Shown piece by piece: positions 1 to 8,793 of a DNA stretch of 64,000 bases. Below the pieces are notes generated by a model. That model was not told the DNA's origin. It worked only from the letters and a program-made list of their open reading frames with translations, and did not search any database. The DNA comes from Winogradskyella sp. (GTDB lineage Bacteria; Bacteroidota; Bacteroidia; Flavobacteriales; Flavobacteriaceae). Numbering within the stretch: the stretch's first letter is position 1; each line of letters starts with the position of its first letter. The stretch is from positions 1-64,000 of the forward strand of contig SHBX01000002.1 in assembly GCA_004211785.1 (NCBI GenBank), read 5' to 3'. The translations under genes were made by a program, and so were the position numbers.

Positions 1-63
1 AACCCTGAAGTCTTTGCATATCCTGTGACCGTAAGTCAGCGTGCAAAGCTTATAAAGCAATAA
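1..63 (+). CDS. C-terminal end of an unidentified protein (5' partial)
   Basis: The first 60 bases read open in frame 1 as 20 codons ending in TAA at 61-63; the last residues are VSQRAKLIKQ. The fragment is too short to assign to a family. It lies 81 bp upstream of the zinc peptidase gene on the same strand, so the two could be co-transcribed. The open frame could be chance, but no other frame at the edge looks better. Confidence 0.45.
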   Translation, partial: NPEVFAYPVTVSQRAKLIKQ

Positions 64-144
64 ACTGACAAAATTTCTTAACACGGATTTGGCGTGCTTT
101 TTGCTTTATATGTCATAACTTTATAATTCAAAAAAGAAAAGATT

Positions 145-840
145 ATGTTTGGATATTATATTTTAATTGGAGCCATAGCACTTGTAAGTTGGTTAGTTAG
201 TAACAAGTTGAAACAAAAGTTTGCTTTCTATTCTAAACGCCAATTACAAAATGGAATGTCAGGAAGAGAGATTGCAGAAAAAATGTTATCTGACAATGGT
301 ATATACGATGTTGAAGTGATTTCGGTAAGAGGTCAATTAACAGATCATTACAATCCTAAAAACAAAACGGTAAACTTAAGTGAAGCTGTGTACAATCAGC
401 GTAATGCAGCAGCAGCAGCTGTTGCTGCTCATGAGGTAGGTCATGCGGTACAGCATGCACAAGCGTATAGTGCTTTAGAAATGCGTTCAGCATTAGTGCC
501 AGTAGTAAGTGTAACTTCTGGGATGTCTCAATGGCTAGTTATTGGAGGTTTAATTATGGGTGCTGCTGCAGGTGTTGGTATGGGCTATTGGGTTGCTGTT
601 GCTGGATTAGTATTTATGGGAGCTGCTACGTTATTTAGCTTTATTACTTTACCAGTTGAATACGACGCGAGTAATCGTGCATTGGCATGGCTAAAGAATA
701 AAAATATGGTTTCTCAACAGGAATATGAAGGCGCCGAAGATGCACTTAAATGGGCGGCAAGGACATATTTGGTAGCTGCAATAGGAGCCTTAGCTTCTTT
801 ATTATATTGGGCGCTACAAGTTTTTGGCGGAAGAGATTAA
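145..840 (+). CDS. Membrane zinc metallopeptidase (YugP / Zn_peptidase_2 family)
   Basis: This 231-residue protein has the zinc-binding motif HEVGH at residues 96-100 inside a hydrophobic context, as in the YugP family of neutral zinc metallopeptidases (PF04298). Membrane segments are visible near residues 1-20, 128-175 and 208-226. The length is normal for the family. The ATG follows an A-rich stretch (AAAAAAGAAAAG) and no better upstream start exists. Substrates of the family are not well established; a role in membrane or envelope protein turnover is an inference. A strong hairpin terminator follows at 861, so the gene is probably transcribed separately from the downstream BI-1-like gene. 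Confidence 0.9.
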   Translation: MFGYYILIGAIALVSWLVSNKLKQKFAFYSKRQLQNGMSGREIAEKMLSDNGIYDVEVISVRGQLTDHYNPKNKTVNLSEAVYNQRNAAAAAVAAHEVGHAVQHAQAYSALEMRSALVPVVSVTSGMSQWLVIGGLIMGAAAGVGMGYWVAVAGLVFMGAATLFSFITLPVEYDASNRALAWLKNKNMVSQQEYEGAEDALKWAARTYLVAAIGALASLLYWALQVFGGRD

Positions 841-860
841 TATTTGATAATTAATAGCAT

Positions 861-887
861 AAGAGCTCTGAGAAATCAGAGCTTTTC
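861..887 (+). terminator. Rho-independent terminator after the zinc peptidase
   Basis: The arms GCTCTGA and TCAGAGC pair perfectly around a GAAA tetraloop and are followed by TTTTCTT. It lies 20 bp after the peptidase stop codon. Confidence 0.75.
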
Positions 888-937
888 TTGTTTCTGCTTG
901 AGAAAAAACCTACATTTATAAAAATTAATCAATTATT

Positions 938-1642
938 ATGGAAAATCACTTACCTCAAAAAACAATGCTTAACGATTTGTCTGAAATAGACCGTGTGGCA
1001 TTTTACAAAAAGACCTATTCTCATGTTGCTGGAGGCGTTTTAGTTTTTATTTTATTCGAATATTTATTGTTACAAAGTGATACAATTGTGGACTTCATGC
1101 TATCGATGACTGATGGCTATAAATGGTTACTACTACTTGGCGGATTTATGCTAGTTACAAATTATGCGGAAAGCACTGCTATGAAAACAGCTGATAAAAG
1201 CAAACAATACTTAGCTTATGGCGTTTATATTTTAGCACAAGCCTTAATATTTGTGCCGATGATTTATATTGCAATTGTTTATTTAGAGGATGGTACAGCT
1301 ATCTTAAATCAAGCAGCAATTGTAACGTTAGCCTTATTTACTGGGTTGTCGGCTGTTGTGTTTTTAACAAAAAAAGACTTTTCATTTTTAAAAACAGGGT
1401 TAACTATTGGCTTTTTTATAGCTATAGGACTTATTGTTGCTGGAATTCTTTTTGGCTTTGATCTTGGGCTTTGGTTTTCTGTTGGGATGTGTTTATTAGC
1501 TGGTGGAGCAATTTTATACCAAACATCTAACTTGGTGAATAAATACTCAACTGATGATTACATTCCTGCAGCGATAGGCTTATTCGCTTCATTAATGTTA
1601 TTATTCTGGTATATCTTAAGAATATTTATGTCGAGAGATTAA
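938..1642 (+). CDS. Bax inhibitor-1/YccA-like multispanning membrane protein
   Basis: The 234-residue product is almost entirely hydrophobic after a polar N-terminus, with about seven membrane segments and a short charged C-terminal tail. Layout and length match the BI-1/YccA (TMBIM) superfamily; bacterial members are reported as pH-sensitive calcium leak channels or as modulators of the FtsH protease, but nothing here identifies the substrate. A second BI-1-like gene occurs at 44976-45716. The family call rests on topology and overall pattern, so another polytopic family is possible. Confidence 0.6.
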   Translation: MENHLPQKTMLNDLSEIDRVAFYKKTYSHVAGGVLVFILFEYLLLQSDTIVDFMLSMTDGYKWLLLLGGFMLVTNYAESTAMKTADKSKQYLAYGVYILAQALIFVPMIYIAIVYLEDGTAILNQAAIVTLALFTGLSAVVFLTKKDFSFLKTGLTIGFFIAIGLIVAGILFGFDLGLWFSVGMCLLAGGAILYQTSNLVNKYSTDDYIPAAIGLFASLMLLFWYILRIFMSRD

Positions 1643-1663
1643 TTTTCAATATAACTATAGTAT

Positions 1664-1699
1664 AAAAAAAGCTCTGAAATTTTAGAGCTTTTTTTATAC
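1664..1699. terminator. Bidirectional terminator between convergent genes
   Basis: A7-GCTCT, a short A/T loop and AGAGC-T7 form a hairpin with A and T runs on the two sides. It can end transcription of the BI-1-like gene on the plus strand and of the Lrp-type regulator on the minus strand, whose stop codon lies 2 bp away. Confidence 0.8.
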
Positions 1700-1700
1700 T

Positions 1701-2171
1701 TTATATTTTTATTTGCCTATCTATCTGTTGCTGTAATGAGATAAAGGTTTCTGTTCGTGAAACACCTGTTATACTTTGTATTTGAGCATTCAATACATGC
1801 ATTAAATGCTCATTATCTCGAGATAATATTTTAATAAAAATACTCCAATGGCCTGTCGTATAATGACATTCTATAACCTCTGGAATACGTTTTAATTGTT
1901 TTACAGCTTCAGGATTACTCACCGCTTTATCTAGGTATACACCAACAAATGCCATAGTTGTGTAGCCCAAAACTTTAGGGTTAACAATAAACTTAGAGCC
2001 AGCTAAAAGACCTGACTTTTCAAGCTTACGAAGGCGTTGATGTATTGCGGCTCCAGAGATACCAACATTTCTAGCAATTTCTAGAATAGGAGTTCTTGCA
2101 TCTTCCATTAAGGCACGAAGTATCTTTTTGTCAATACCATCTATAAAAATGCCTTTATCGTTAACTTTCAT
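1701..2171 (-). CDS. Lrp/AsnC family transcriptional regulator
   Basis: The protein has 156 residues, the normal Lrp length. An AsnC-type winged HTH occupies about residues 12-60 (IDKKILRALMEDARTP... with recognition helix region ISGAAIHQRLRKLEKSG). A RAM/AsnC ligand domain follows at about 70-145, with the typical VYLDKA and HYTTGHWS segments. Such proteins respond to amino acids and control amino-acid metabolism. The saccharopine-dehydrogenase-like enzyme encoded nearby on the same strand is a plausible target, which is inference from proximity only. Confidence 0.93.
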   Translation of the reverse strand: MKVNDKGIFIDGIDKKILRALMEDARTPILEIARNVGISGAAIHQRLRKLEKSGLLAGSKFIVNPKVLGYTTMAFVGVYLDKAVSNPEAVKQLKRIPEVIECHYTTGHWSIFIKILSRDNEHLMHVLNAQIQSITGVSRTETFISLQQQIDRQIKI

Positions 2172-2250
2172 TTTAATTATGATTAAAAATTGAAAGGTAA
2201 AAATACTAAATCAATTTCAGAATGAAAGTTTTTATACGATTTGCTTTAAA

Positions 2251-2769
2251 TTAATCTTCAAACTCCAGTTCTACAAATGTACCAACCATTGTAGTTGTAG
2301 TTGGGTCATTAATAGGGTTTGCAGTAATCTCAAAATTACCAGATAGTAATCGTACTCCTGACTCGGTTGGATGAGCTCTATTACTTGTAATAGTTACATT
2401 GCCGATTGATGAATAATAACTTAATTGGGGATTGTTTTGTCTAATTAACACGTAGGTTACAAAGTTATTGGAGTCAAAGTCACCCATATTTTTGATTGTG
2501 CCAGAATCAAAGCCTCCAGAACTATTTAAAAATAGAGTTATTTGGTTGCCAGTAGTGTCGCCAGCATCTATACTAATGGTATTATTATTAGTCTCTTTTG
2601 TTACTTGGTAAACACTGTCTGAGAAGGCATAATTATTAAATGTACCACCATTTATAGTAGCGTTGATGCCCTGATTCTCAGAAACAGGTGCGTTATTATC
2701 ATCGTCGCTGCTACATGATAAAATAAGAAGTGTTAAGATTACGATTGGTAATAAGCGTAGGTTTTTCAT
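2251..2769 (-). CDS. Secreted lipoprotein, DUF6252-like
   Basis: This 172-residue protein begins with a lipoprotein signal (MKNLRLLPIVILTLLILSC) with Cys19 as the lipidation site, followed by an acidic SSDDDN linker typical of surface-exposed Bacteroidota lipoproteins. The mature part is Asn/Thr-rich and beta-strand-like. It starts with INATINGGTF, which resembles the DUF6252 lipoproteins of Flavobacteriaceae and the N-terminal half of the protein at 28441-29520. Function is unknown. It is flanked by genes on the same strand at 79 bp and 179 bp and is probably its own unit. Confidence 0.7.
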   Translation of the reverse strand: MKNLRLLPIVILTLLILSCSSDDDNNAPVSENQGINATINGGTFNNYAFSDSVYQVTKETNNNTISIDAGDTTGNQITLFLNSSGGFDSGTIKNMGDFDSNNFVTYVLIRQNNPQLSYYSSIGNVTITSNRAHPTESGVRLLSGNFEITANPINDPTTTTMVGTFVELEFED

Positions 2770-2948
2770 AAGTAGATAATTTTGAAAAAAACGACAACAA
2801 TAGTCATTATTTTTCAGGTTTTCAATTTGGGTTTTTTCAGCTTGATTTGGGATAAGCCGATATGTAATGTAGTAAATTCTAATTAAATCAAGACTTTTAC
2901 CTTATTGCTCCTACAATATTCAAAGAGTTAACGGATCTAACCTAAGAT

Positions 2949-4313
2949 TTAAAGATTAAGAGGATTGTAGCCTAAATAAGGTACTTCTTTTTCAGAAAAT
3001 GCAATACCATAGTCTTTTAACTCTTCAAGAATAGGTGTATAAACTTCTTTGGTGATTGGTATTTGTACACCAGGTGTTTTTATTTTCCCGTTAAGTATGG
3101 CTAATGTTGCAATAGCTACAGGTAGTCCAACAGTTTTTGCCATTGCTGTATAGGTTTGGTCTTCACCTATGGTTACCATTGTTGCATCAATTTGATGTTG
3201 TTCTCCATTATGTTCGTAACCAAACTTATGGTACATGACAATCATATCTTTATCGTCTTTATCTAAAGTCCAACTGTCCATTAAAACTTTTTGAAGAATT
3301 TGGGCTGGAGTAGCTTTTTTTAGCTTCACCATTTTTGAGCCATTAAAGATGTCTAATTCCAAAAATTTCTCCCAGACAATGTCATCTTGGTCAATCTTAA
3401 GCGCATGTCTGAATTTTAATTCAACAGAATCTGTAGGACTGTATGGTAAAAAGGCGTTAATAAAATCGCGATAACTCATGTTTTCACTGTCATCAATAGT
3501 GTAACTATCATCCGTCATTCCTAACTGTACAAAAACATTCCATGCGCGACTAAAACCAACACGGCGCATGGTGCCGCGATATAAGGTTTTTACATAGTCA
3601 AGTCCGTAAACATGCTGATATTTTAAAGAATCTCTGTTAGCATAAGCTTCAAAACGGCCATAATCATCAATCTCTAAGAACTCGGTACGTCTAAATAAAC
3701 GGTCATATGGGATGTACTTAAACTGGTTTTCTTGTAAAAATTTTGCAGCACCACCTTGTCCAGCAGTAACTACATTTCTTGGGTTCCAAGTAAACTTGTA
3801 ATTCCAAAGATTATTATCACTTTGTGGAGCAACAAGTCCGCCTGTAAAGGATTCAAACAAAATCATTTTACCGCCATTGTCTCTAATACGGTCAATAACC
3901 TGCATCGCACTCATGTGGTCAATACCTGGATCTACACCAATCTCGTTCATGAAGACCAAGTTATTAGCTTTAGCGTCTTCGTTTAGCGCTTGCATCTCTT
4001 TACTTACGTATGAGGCTGTTACCATATGCTTTTTATAGGCAATACAATCTTTAGCAGCTTCAATATGAAAACGTGCAGGAAGCATTGATACTACGATATC
4101 AGCATTTTTTATGGCTTCGGTTCGCGATTCAGCATTAAAAACATCTAAATGAATAACAGATACATTATCGTAATTACCAGCTAGTTTTTTTGCGTTCTCA
4201 ACATTAAGGTCTCCGATTGTAACATGAAGATTTTCAGTATTAGACTTATCTAATAAGTATTTAATGAGGTATGATGAAGACTTTCCTGCTCCGATAATTA
4301 AAATCTTTCGCAT
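2949..4313 (-). CDS. Saccharopine dehydrogenase family protein (lysine metabolism)
   Basis: The 454-residue protein opens with a Rossmann nucleotide-binding motif (GAGKSSSYLIKYLL, residues 8-21) and continues with the saccharopine dehydrogenase/homospermidine synthase fold (VVSMLPARFH at about 76-85, then GVDPGIDHMSAM at about 126-137). Family members oxidise saccharopine or reduce the aminoadipate semialdehyde-glutamate adduct in lysine metabolism. Length and pattern fit the saccharopine dehydrogenases common in Bacteroidota. The reaction direction and exact substrate cannot be read from the sequence; lysine 6-dehydrogenase and carboxynorspermidine-type enzymes are alternatives. It is divergent from the DUF423 gene. 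Confidence 0.8.
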   Translation of the reverse strand: MRKILIIGAGKSSSYLIKYLLDKSNTENLHVTIGDLNVENAKKLAGNYDNVSVIHLDVFNAESRTEAIKNADIVVSMLPARFHIEAAKDCIAYKKHMVTASYVSKEMQALNEDAKANNLVFMNEIGVDPGIDHMSAMQVIDRIRDNGGKMILFESFTGGLVAPQSDNNLWNYKFTWNPRNVVTAGQGGAAKFLQENQFKYIPYDRLFRRTEFLEIDDYGRFEAYANRDSLKYQHVYGLDYVKTLYRGTMRRVGFSRAWNVFVQLGMTDDSYTIDDSENMSYRDFINAFLPYSPTDSVELKFRHALKIDQDDIVWEKFLELDIFNGSKMVKLKKATPAQILQKVLMDSWTLDKDDKDMIVMYHKFGYEHNGEQHQIDATMVTIGEDQTYTAMAKTVGLPVAIATLAILNGKIKTPGVQIPITKEVYTPILEELKDYGIAFSEKEVPYLGYNPLNL

Positions 4314-4395
4314 AATGGCTTTATATGACTAATTTTGTTCACCACGAATGTAATAAAATAGATAAGAGATTTAACAGTATTAATTCAATTTAATT

Positions 4396-4782
4396 ATGAA
4401 CAAAAAATTATTAATTACGGGTTCTGTATTAGGAATTATAGCAATTACCCTTGGGGCATTTGCTGCTCATGGTCTAGAAAAACTAATTGATGAAAAAGCG
4501 ATACAATCTTTTGAAACAGGTGTACGCTACCAAATGTACCATGCGTTTTTTCTATTAATACTTGGAGTGACATCTTTTATTAAAGAAAAAGCAAAATATG
4601 ATATACTCATTTTGGTTAGTATTGGTGTTGTTTTCTTTTCATTTTCTATATATGCATTAGCAACTAATAGCCTTTCTACATTCGATTTTAAAACAATAGC
4701 TTTTATTACGCCAATTGGTGGACTATTACTTATTTTGGCTTGGGTATTATTGTTAATTAATATCTTAAAAACTAAAAACTGA
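4396..4782 (+). CDS. DUF423 small membrane protein
   Basis: The product has 128 residues with four predicted membrane helices. It carries the N-terminal DUF423 signature (GxxxGAxAAHGLE; here ITLGAFAAHGLEKL at about 17-30) and the following FETGVRYQMYHA segment. The family is widespread (YgdD/YwdK) and has no established function. The gene lies alone between the saccharopine-dehydrogenase-like gene and pckA, 69 bp upstream of pckA, and could be read through into it. Confidence 0.9.
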   Translation: MNKKLLITGSVLGIIAITLGAFAAHGLEKLIDEKAIQSFETGVRYQMYHAFFLLILGVTSFIKEKAKYDILILVSIGVVFFSFSIYALATNSLSTFDFKTIAFITPIGGLLLILAWVLLLINILKTKN

Positions 4783-4820
4783 TTAACAGTTTTACCACTT
4801 CATATTCTAAAATAAAGTTT

Positions 4821-4828
4821 TATTTTTG
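4821..4828 (+). promoter_or_regulatory. Candidate -7 box of the pckA promoter
   Basis: TATTTTTG matches the Bacteroidota -7 consensus TAnnTTTG and lies 24 bp before the pckA ATG. No good -33 TTTG is visible at the right distance. Confidence 0.5.
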
Positions 4829-4851
4829 CCGGATAACACAACACAAAAAAT

Positions 4852-6468
4852 ATGGTAAATTCAGACCAATCTACGAAAACGATTTCGTTAGAAAAGTATG
4901 GGATTAAAAACGCTAAAGTTAATTATCAATTATCTCCAGATCAGCTGCAGTCAAGAACCATTGAAAAAGGTCAAGGTTTAGAAACAGCTAATAGAACTTT
5001 GGCTGTAAATACAGGAGAATTTACTGGACGTTCTCCACAAGACCGTTATATTGTAAAAGACGATATTACCAAAGACCGCGTTTGGTGGGGTGATATCAAT
5101 ATTCCTTTTGATAGTGATAAGTTTCAGAAACTTTACGATAAAGTAGTGGATTACTTATCTGAAAATGAAGTTTACGTCAGAGATAGCTATGCATGTGCTG
5201 ATGAAGACTACAAATTAAACATTAGAGTTATTAATGAGTACCCTTGGAGTAATATGTTTGCTTATAACATGTTTTTACGTCCAACAGAAGACGAGTTAAG
5301 AGATTTCACACCAGAATGGACTGTTGTTAATGCTCCAGGCTTTATGGCGGACGCCGAAATTGATGGTACACGTCAACACAATTTTGCGATTCTAGATTTT
5401 ACAAGAAAGATTGCCCTAATTGGCGGGACAGGTTATACAGGTGAAATTAAAAAAGGAATTTTCTCTGCGTTGAACTTTATTTTACCAGTATTTAAAGATA
5501 CATTACCGATGCACTGTAGTGCTAATGTTGGTAAAGAAGGTGATACAGCAATTTTCTTTGGTTTATCAGGAACAGGAAAAACAACTTTGTCTACGGATGC
5601 TAATAGAAGTTTAATTGGAGATGATGAGCATGGTTGGACAAGTGAAAATTCAGTTTTTAATTTTGAAGGCGGTTGTTATGCAAAAGTGATTAATCTTTCT
5701 GCAGAACAAGAACCTGAAATTTTCGGTGCTATAAAAAAAGGAGCTATTCTTGAAAACGTTATCCTTAATGATGAAAATGTGGTAGATTTTGCAGATACAT
5801 CGATTACTCAAAATACCAGAGTAAGTTATCCAATCTATCATATTGAGAACATCAAGAAGCCTTCTTCTGGTAAAAACCCTAAGAATATCTTTTTCTTAAC
5901 TGCAGATGCTTTTGGAGTATTGCCTCCAATATCTAAATTAACACCAAGTCAAGCAGCCTATCATTTTATATCTGGGTATACAGCAAAAGTTGCAGGTACA
6001 GAAGCAGGAGTTGTAGAGCCACAACCATCTTTCTCAGCTTGTTTTGGAGCACCTTTTATGCCATTACACCCAACCAAATATGCAGAGATGCTTAGTAAAA
6101 AGATGAAAGATGCTGGTGTAAATGTGTGGTTGGTTAATACAGGATGGACTGGCGGACCTTACGGTGTTGGTACACGTATTAAATTAAAATATACACGTGC
6201 TATGATTAATGCAGTATTGGAAGGTCATTTAGGATTATATAATTATGAAAACTACCACATACATTCTGTTTTTGGAGTAGCACAGCCAAGAAGTTGTCCT
6301 GGAGTGCCAACAGAGGTTTTAAGTCCAAGAACAACATGGAATGATGACAAGGCCTACTATAAAATGGCATTTAAGCTTTCTAATGAATTTAGAAATAACT
6401 TTAAGCAATTTGAAAGCTACGCATCAGAAGAAATTAGACGAGGTGGCCCTCAACGTTATGCTTTTTAA
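4852..6468 (+). CDS. pckA: Phosphoenolpyruvate carboxykinase (ATP)
   Basis: The 538-residue protein has the length of ATP-dependent PEP carboxykinases. It carries the kinase-1a P-loop GLSGTGKTTLS near residues 238-248, followed by GDDEHGW (metal-binding kinase-2 region), and an N-terminal NTGEFTGRSPQDR signature at about 49-61. It converts oxaloacetate and ATP to PEP, CO2 and ADP, the first committed step of gluconeogenesis, and could run in reverse as an anaplerotic step. A -7 promoter element sits upstream and a perfect hairpin terminator follows, so it is monocistronic. Confidence 0.98.
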   Translation: MVNSDQSTKTISLEKYGIKNAKVNYQLSPDQLQSRTIEKGQGLETANRTLAVNTGEFTGRSPQDRYIVKDDITKDRVWWGDINIPFDSDKFQKLYDKVVDYLSENEVYVRDSYACADEDYKLNIRVINEYPWSNMFAYNMFLRPTEDELRDFTPEWTVVNAPGFMADAEIDGTRQHNFAILDFTRKIALIGGTGYTGEIKKGIFSALNFILPVFKDTLPMHCSANVGKEGDTAIFFGLSGTGKTTLSTDANRSLIGDDEHGWTSENSVFNFEGGCYAKVINLSAEQEPEIFGAIKKGAILENVILNDENVVDFADTSITQNTRVSYPIYHIENIKKPSSGKNPKNIFFLTADAFGVLPPISKLTPSQAAYHFISGYTAKVAGTEAGVVEPQPSFSACFGAPFMPLHPTKYAEMLSKKMKDAGVNVWLVNTGWTGGPYGVGTRIKLKYTRAMINAVLEGHLGLYNYENYHIHSVFGVAQPRSCPGVPTEVLSPRTTWNDDKAYYKMAFKLSNEFRNNFKQFESYASEEIRRGGPQRYAF

Positions 6469-6486
6469 GCATAATAGAAAACAATA

Positions 6487-6519
6487 AAAAAAGCGATTCA
6501 AATATTGAATCGCTTTTTT
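6487..6519. terminator. Strong bidirectional terminator (pckA / hemD)
   Basis: AAAAAAGCGATTCAA and TTGAATCGCTTTTTT are perfectly complementary with a three-base loop. It lies between the convergent pckA and hemD genes and can serve both strands. Confidence 0.9.
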
Positions 6520-6539
6520 GTTTTATATAAATGAGAAAA

Positions 6540-7289
6540 TTATTTCCCTTTATTCACGGCGTCAATATATTTTTTTAATGCCATAGTCATTGAAGGCGTT
6601 TCTGGAGTTGGTGCAGCAATATCTACACGAAGTCCTTTTGCTTCAACAGCTTTAATAGTTGTGTTTCCAAATACAGCAAGACGTGTTTCGTTTTGTTTAA
6701 AATCTGGAAAATTATGGAACAAAGATTCAATGCCTGATGGGCTAAAGAATACCAAGATATCATAAGTTACATTCTCTAAATCAGATAAATCGCTAATTAC
6801 AGTTTTGTAAAACGTAGCTTGTGTCCAGTTTACACCTAATTTATCTAAAATGTTAGGTATTACAGGCTTTACCTTATCAGTTGTAGGTAATAAAAACGTT
6901 TCGTCTTTATATTTTTTGATTAGCGGAGAAAGCTCTTCAAAAGTGCGTTTTCCAACATAAATTTTACGTTTTCTATAAACTACATATTTCTGCAAATAGT
7001 AAGCTACAGCTTCAGACTGGCAGAAGTACTTCATAGAATCTGGCACTTTGAAACGCATCTCTTCAGCAACCCTAAAAAAATGATCTACTGAGTTTCTACT
7101 AGTTAAGATAATAGCAGAAAATTTGGTAAGGTCAATCTTTTGTTGTCTAATGTCTTTGGCTTCCACTCCTTCAACATGTATAAACGGTCTAAAATCAACT
7201 TTTACTTTCTGACGATCTTGCAAATCGAAATAAGGTGAATTCTCAATTTTAGGTTCTGGTTGCGAAACCAATATCGTTTTTACTTTCAT
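6540..7289 (-). CDS. hemD: Uroporphyrinogen-III synthase
   Basis: This 249-residue protein has the diverged HemD fold: two alternating alpha/beta lobes, with IILTSRNSVDHFF at about 60-72 and a second-lobe segment ILVFFSPSGIESLF at about 178-191. HemD cyclises hydroxymethylbilane to uroporphyrinogen III in haem biosynthesis. HemD sequences are weakly conserved, but the TSRNSV and SPSGIESL elements and the length are typical of Bacteroidota members. It lies 15 bp downstream of the DUF4271 gene on the same strand, an arrangement I know from other Flavobacteriaceae. Confidence 0.85.
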   Translation of the reverse strand: MKVKTILVSQPEPKIENSPYFDLQDRQKVKVDFRPFIHVEGVEAKDIRQQKIDLTKFSAIILTSRNSVDHFFRVAEEMRFKVPDSMKYFCQSEAVAYYLQKYVVYRKRKIYVGKRTFEELSPLIKKYKDETFLLPTTDKVKPVIPNILDKLGVNWTQATFYKTVISDLSDLENVTYDILVFFSPSGIESLFHNFPDFKQNETRLAVFGNTTIKAVEAKGLRVDIAAPTPETPSMTMALKKYIDAVNKGK

Positions 7290-7304
7290 ATGCTAAACGC
7301 TTTT

Positions 7305-7958
7305 TTACCCGAAATAATCTTTAAATACCTTATACAAAATAACATAAGGTCCGATTTCGAGAGCGCAAAGATACAATAAAAAATAGAAAAAATTAGAAAT
7401 TATGGCTTTTTGATAGTGTCGCAAGAATCTTATAAATCCAATGATATTAATTAAAAAGAATAGTGTTAAACCTGAATAAATCACTAATTTTTTGTCTAAA
7501 TCACTGAATAATAATAGGATGTTAGCAAGAAGTAAAAGGAAACTAGAAATGTTTTTGTATGCGTTTTTTTGAAATATATATACTTTTATAAACTCTGAAA
7601 ACTCGAAGAAATGAGCAATAACACGCTCAACGGCAATCTTTAAAAGCGTAATTATAAATATCCCAGAAAATAAATAAGCTAATAACAAAATGTCATCTGA
7701 CAAGGACTCTTTTAAAGTAGAATACGCAAAATGTATAAAAACTCCAGAGGAAAGAACATAGCTTAAAAACAGTAGAATATTAAAAAAATCTAATTTTTTT
7801 CGTTCCCGAGAATAGAGTTTTATGTACCTGTCATTCCATATAACTTGTAAAAAATCGGCAAAACGGGTGCCAAACAACTGTCTAGTAGAGACAATAAGAA
7901 CTAAGCAAGCTAATATTAGCACGGTATATATATCTTGTGAAAAGTAGTCTCTTAACAT
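7305..7958 (-). CDS. DUF4271 membrane protein
   Basis: The 217-residue product has about six hydrophobic helices separated by short basic loops and ends in YVILYKVFKDYFG. Length, topology and position directly upstream of hemD fit the DUF4271 family of Bacteroidota. No catalytic motif is visible and the function is unknown. It is divergent from the glycosyltransferase at 8065 with a 106-bp A/T-rich gap that must hold both promoters. Confidence 0.75.
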   Translation of the reverse strand: MLRDYFSQDIYTVLILACLVLIVSTRQLFGTRFADFLQVIWNDRYIKLYSRERKKLDFFNILLFLSYVLSSGVFIHFAYSTLKESLSDDILLLAYLFSGIFIITLLKIAVERVIAHFFEFSEFIKVYIFQKNAYKNISSFLLLLANILLLFSDLDKKLVIYSGLTLFFLINIIGFIRFLRHYQKAIISNFFYFLLYLCALEIGPYVILYKVFKDYFG

Positions 7959-8064
7959 TGAGCTAATTTATAAAGAAAAGTTGAGCTAAGTATTACATTC
8001 AAAAAAGGAATTAAAAGCAGCTTAATTGCTTAAAAATTTTACATTTGCTAAAATTAAAAGATAT

Positions 8065-8790
8065 ATGAGTGATGCTATTGTCATCATACCAACTTATAAC
8101 GAAAAAGAAAACATCAAAGCCATTATTGAGGCTGTTTTTGCATTATCTAAAAGTTTTCATGTATTAGTTGTTGACGATAACTCACCAGATGGTACAGCGT
8201 CTATTGTAAGTAAATTACAATCTGTTTTTAACGAGAAGCTACATCTGCTTTCCAGAGCTAATAAAAATGGTTTAGGAACCGCCTATATTGATGGTTTTAA
8301 ATGGTGTTTACAAAGAGAATATGAGTATGTTTTTGAAATGGATGCCGACTTTTCGCATAATCCAAAAGATTTAGTAACCTTATACCAAGCAGCAAAGAAA
8401 AACGGAGCTGACCTAGTTGTAGGTTCTAGATATATCAAAGGTGTAAATGTTGTTAACTGGCCATTGGCTCGTATTCTTTTATCTTATGGTGCATCATTAT
8501 ATGTTAGGATTATTACGGGGATGCGTATAAAAGACCCAACAGCTGGTTTTGTTTGCTACAAACGAAAAGTACTAGAGGTAATTAATCTTGATGAAATAAA
8601 GTTTATCGGTTATGCGTTTCAAATTGAAATGAAGTTTAAAGCTTACAAAAAAGGCTTTAAACTTGTTGAGATTCCCATTATCTTTACAGACCGAATTAAG
8701 GGTAAATCAAAAATGTCTGGAGGTATTATTTCTGAGGCCATCTTCGGAGTGATTAGCCTTAAATGGAAGAGCCTATTCAAAAAAGATTAA
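8065..8790 (+). CDS. Polyprenol-phosphate mannosyltransferase (dolichol-phosphate mannose synthase-like, GT2)
   Basis: From the ATG at 8065 the protein has 241 residues. A longer frame starting at a TTG (8026) adds 13 residues before the family's conserved N-terminus (IVIIPTYNEKENI), so ATG is preferred. Visible GT2 motifs are VVDDNSPDGT (donor binding), EMDADFSHNP (DxD) and GSRY; the C-terminal DRIKGKSKMS is typical of DPM1-type enzymes. It probably transfers a sugar from GDP- or UDP-sugar to polyprenyl phosphate at the inner membrane. pyrC begins 3 bp after its stop, so the two genes are co-transcribed. Confidence 0.9.
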   Translation: MSDAIVIIPTYNEKENIKAIIEAVFALSKSFHVLVVDDNSPDGTASIVSKLQSVFNEKLHLLSRANKNGLGTAYIDGFKWCLQREYEYVFEMDADFSHNPKDLVTLYQAAKKNGADLVVGSRYIKGVNVVNWPLARILLSYGASLYVRIITGMRIKDPTAGFVCYKRKVLEVINLDEIKFIGYAFQIEMKFKAYKKGFKLVEIPIIFTDRIKGKSKMSGGIISEAIFGVISLKWKSLFKKD

Positions 8791-8793
8791 ACA

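Noticed and set aside
8026-8064. TTG start giving a 13-residue longer glycosyltransferase
   Set aside because: The added residues precede the conserved N-terminus of GT2 enzymes, and an ATG lies at the expected place (8065).
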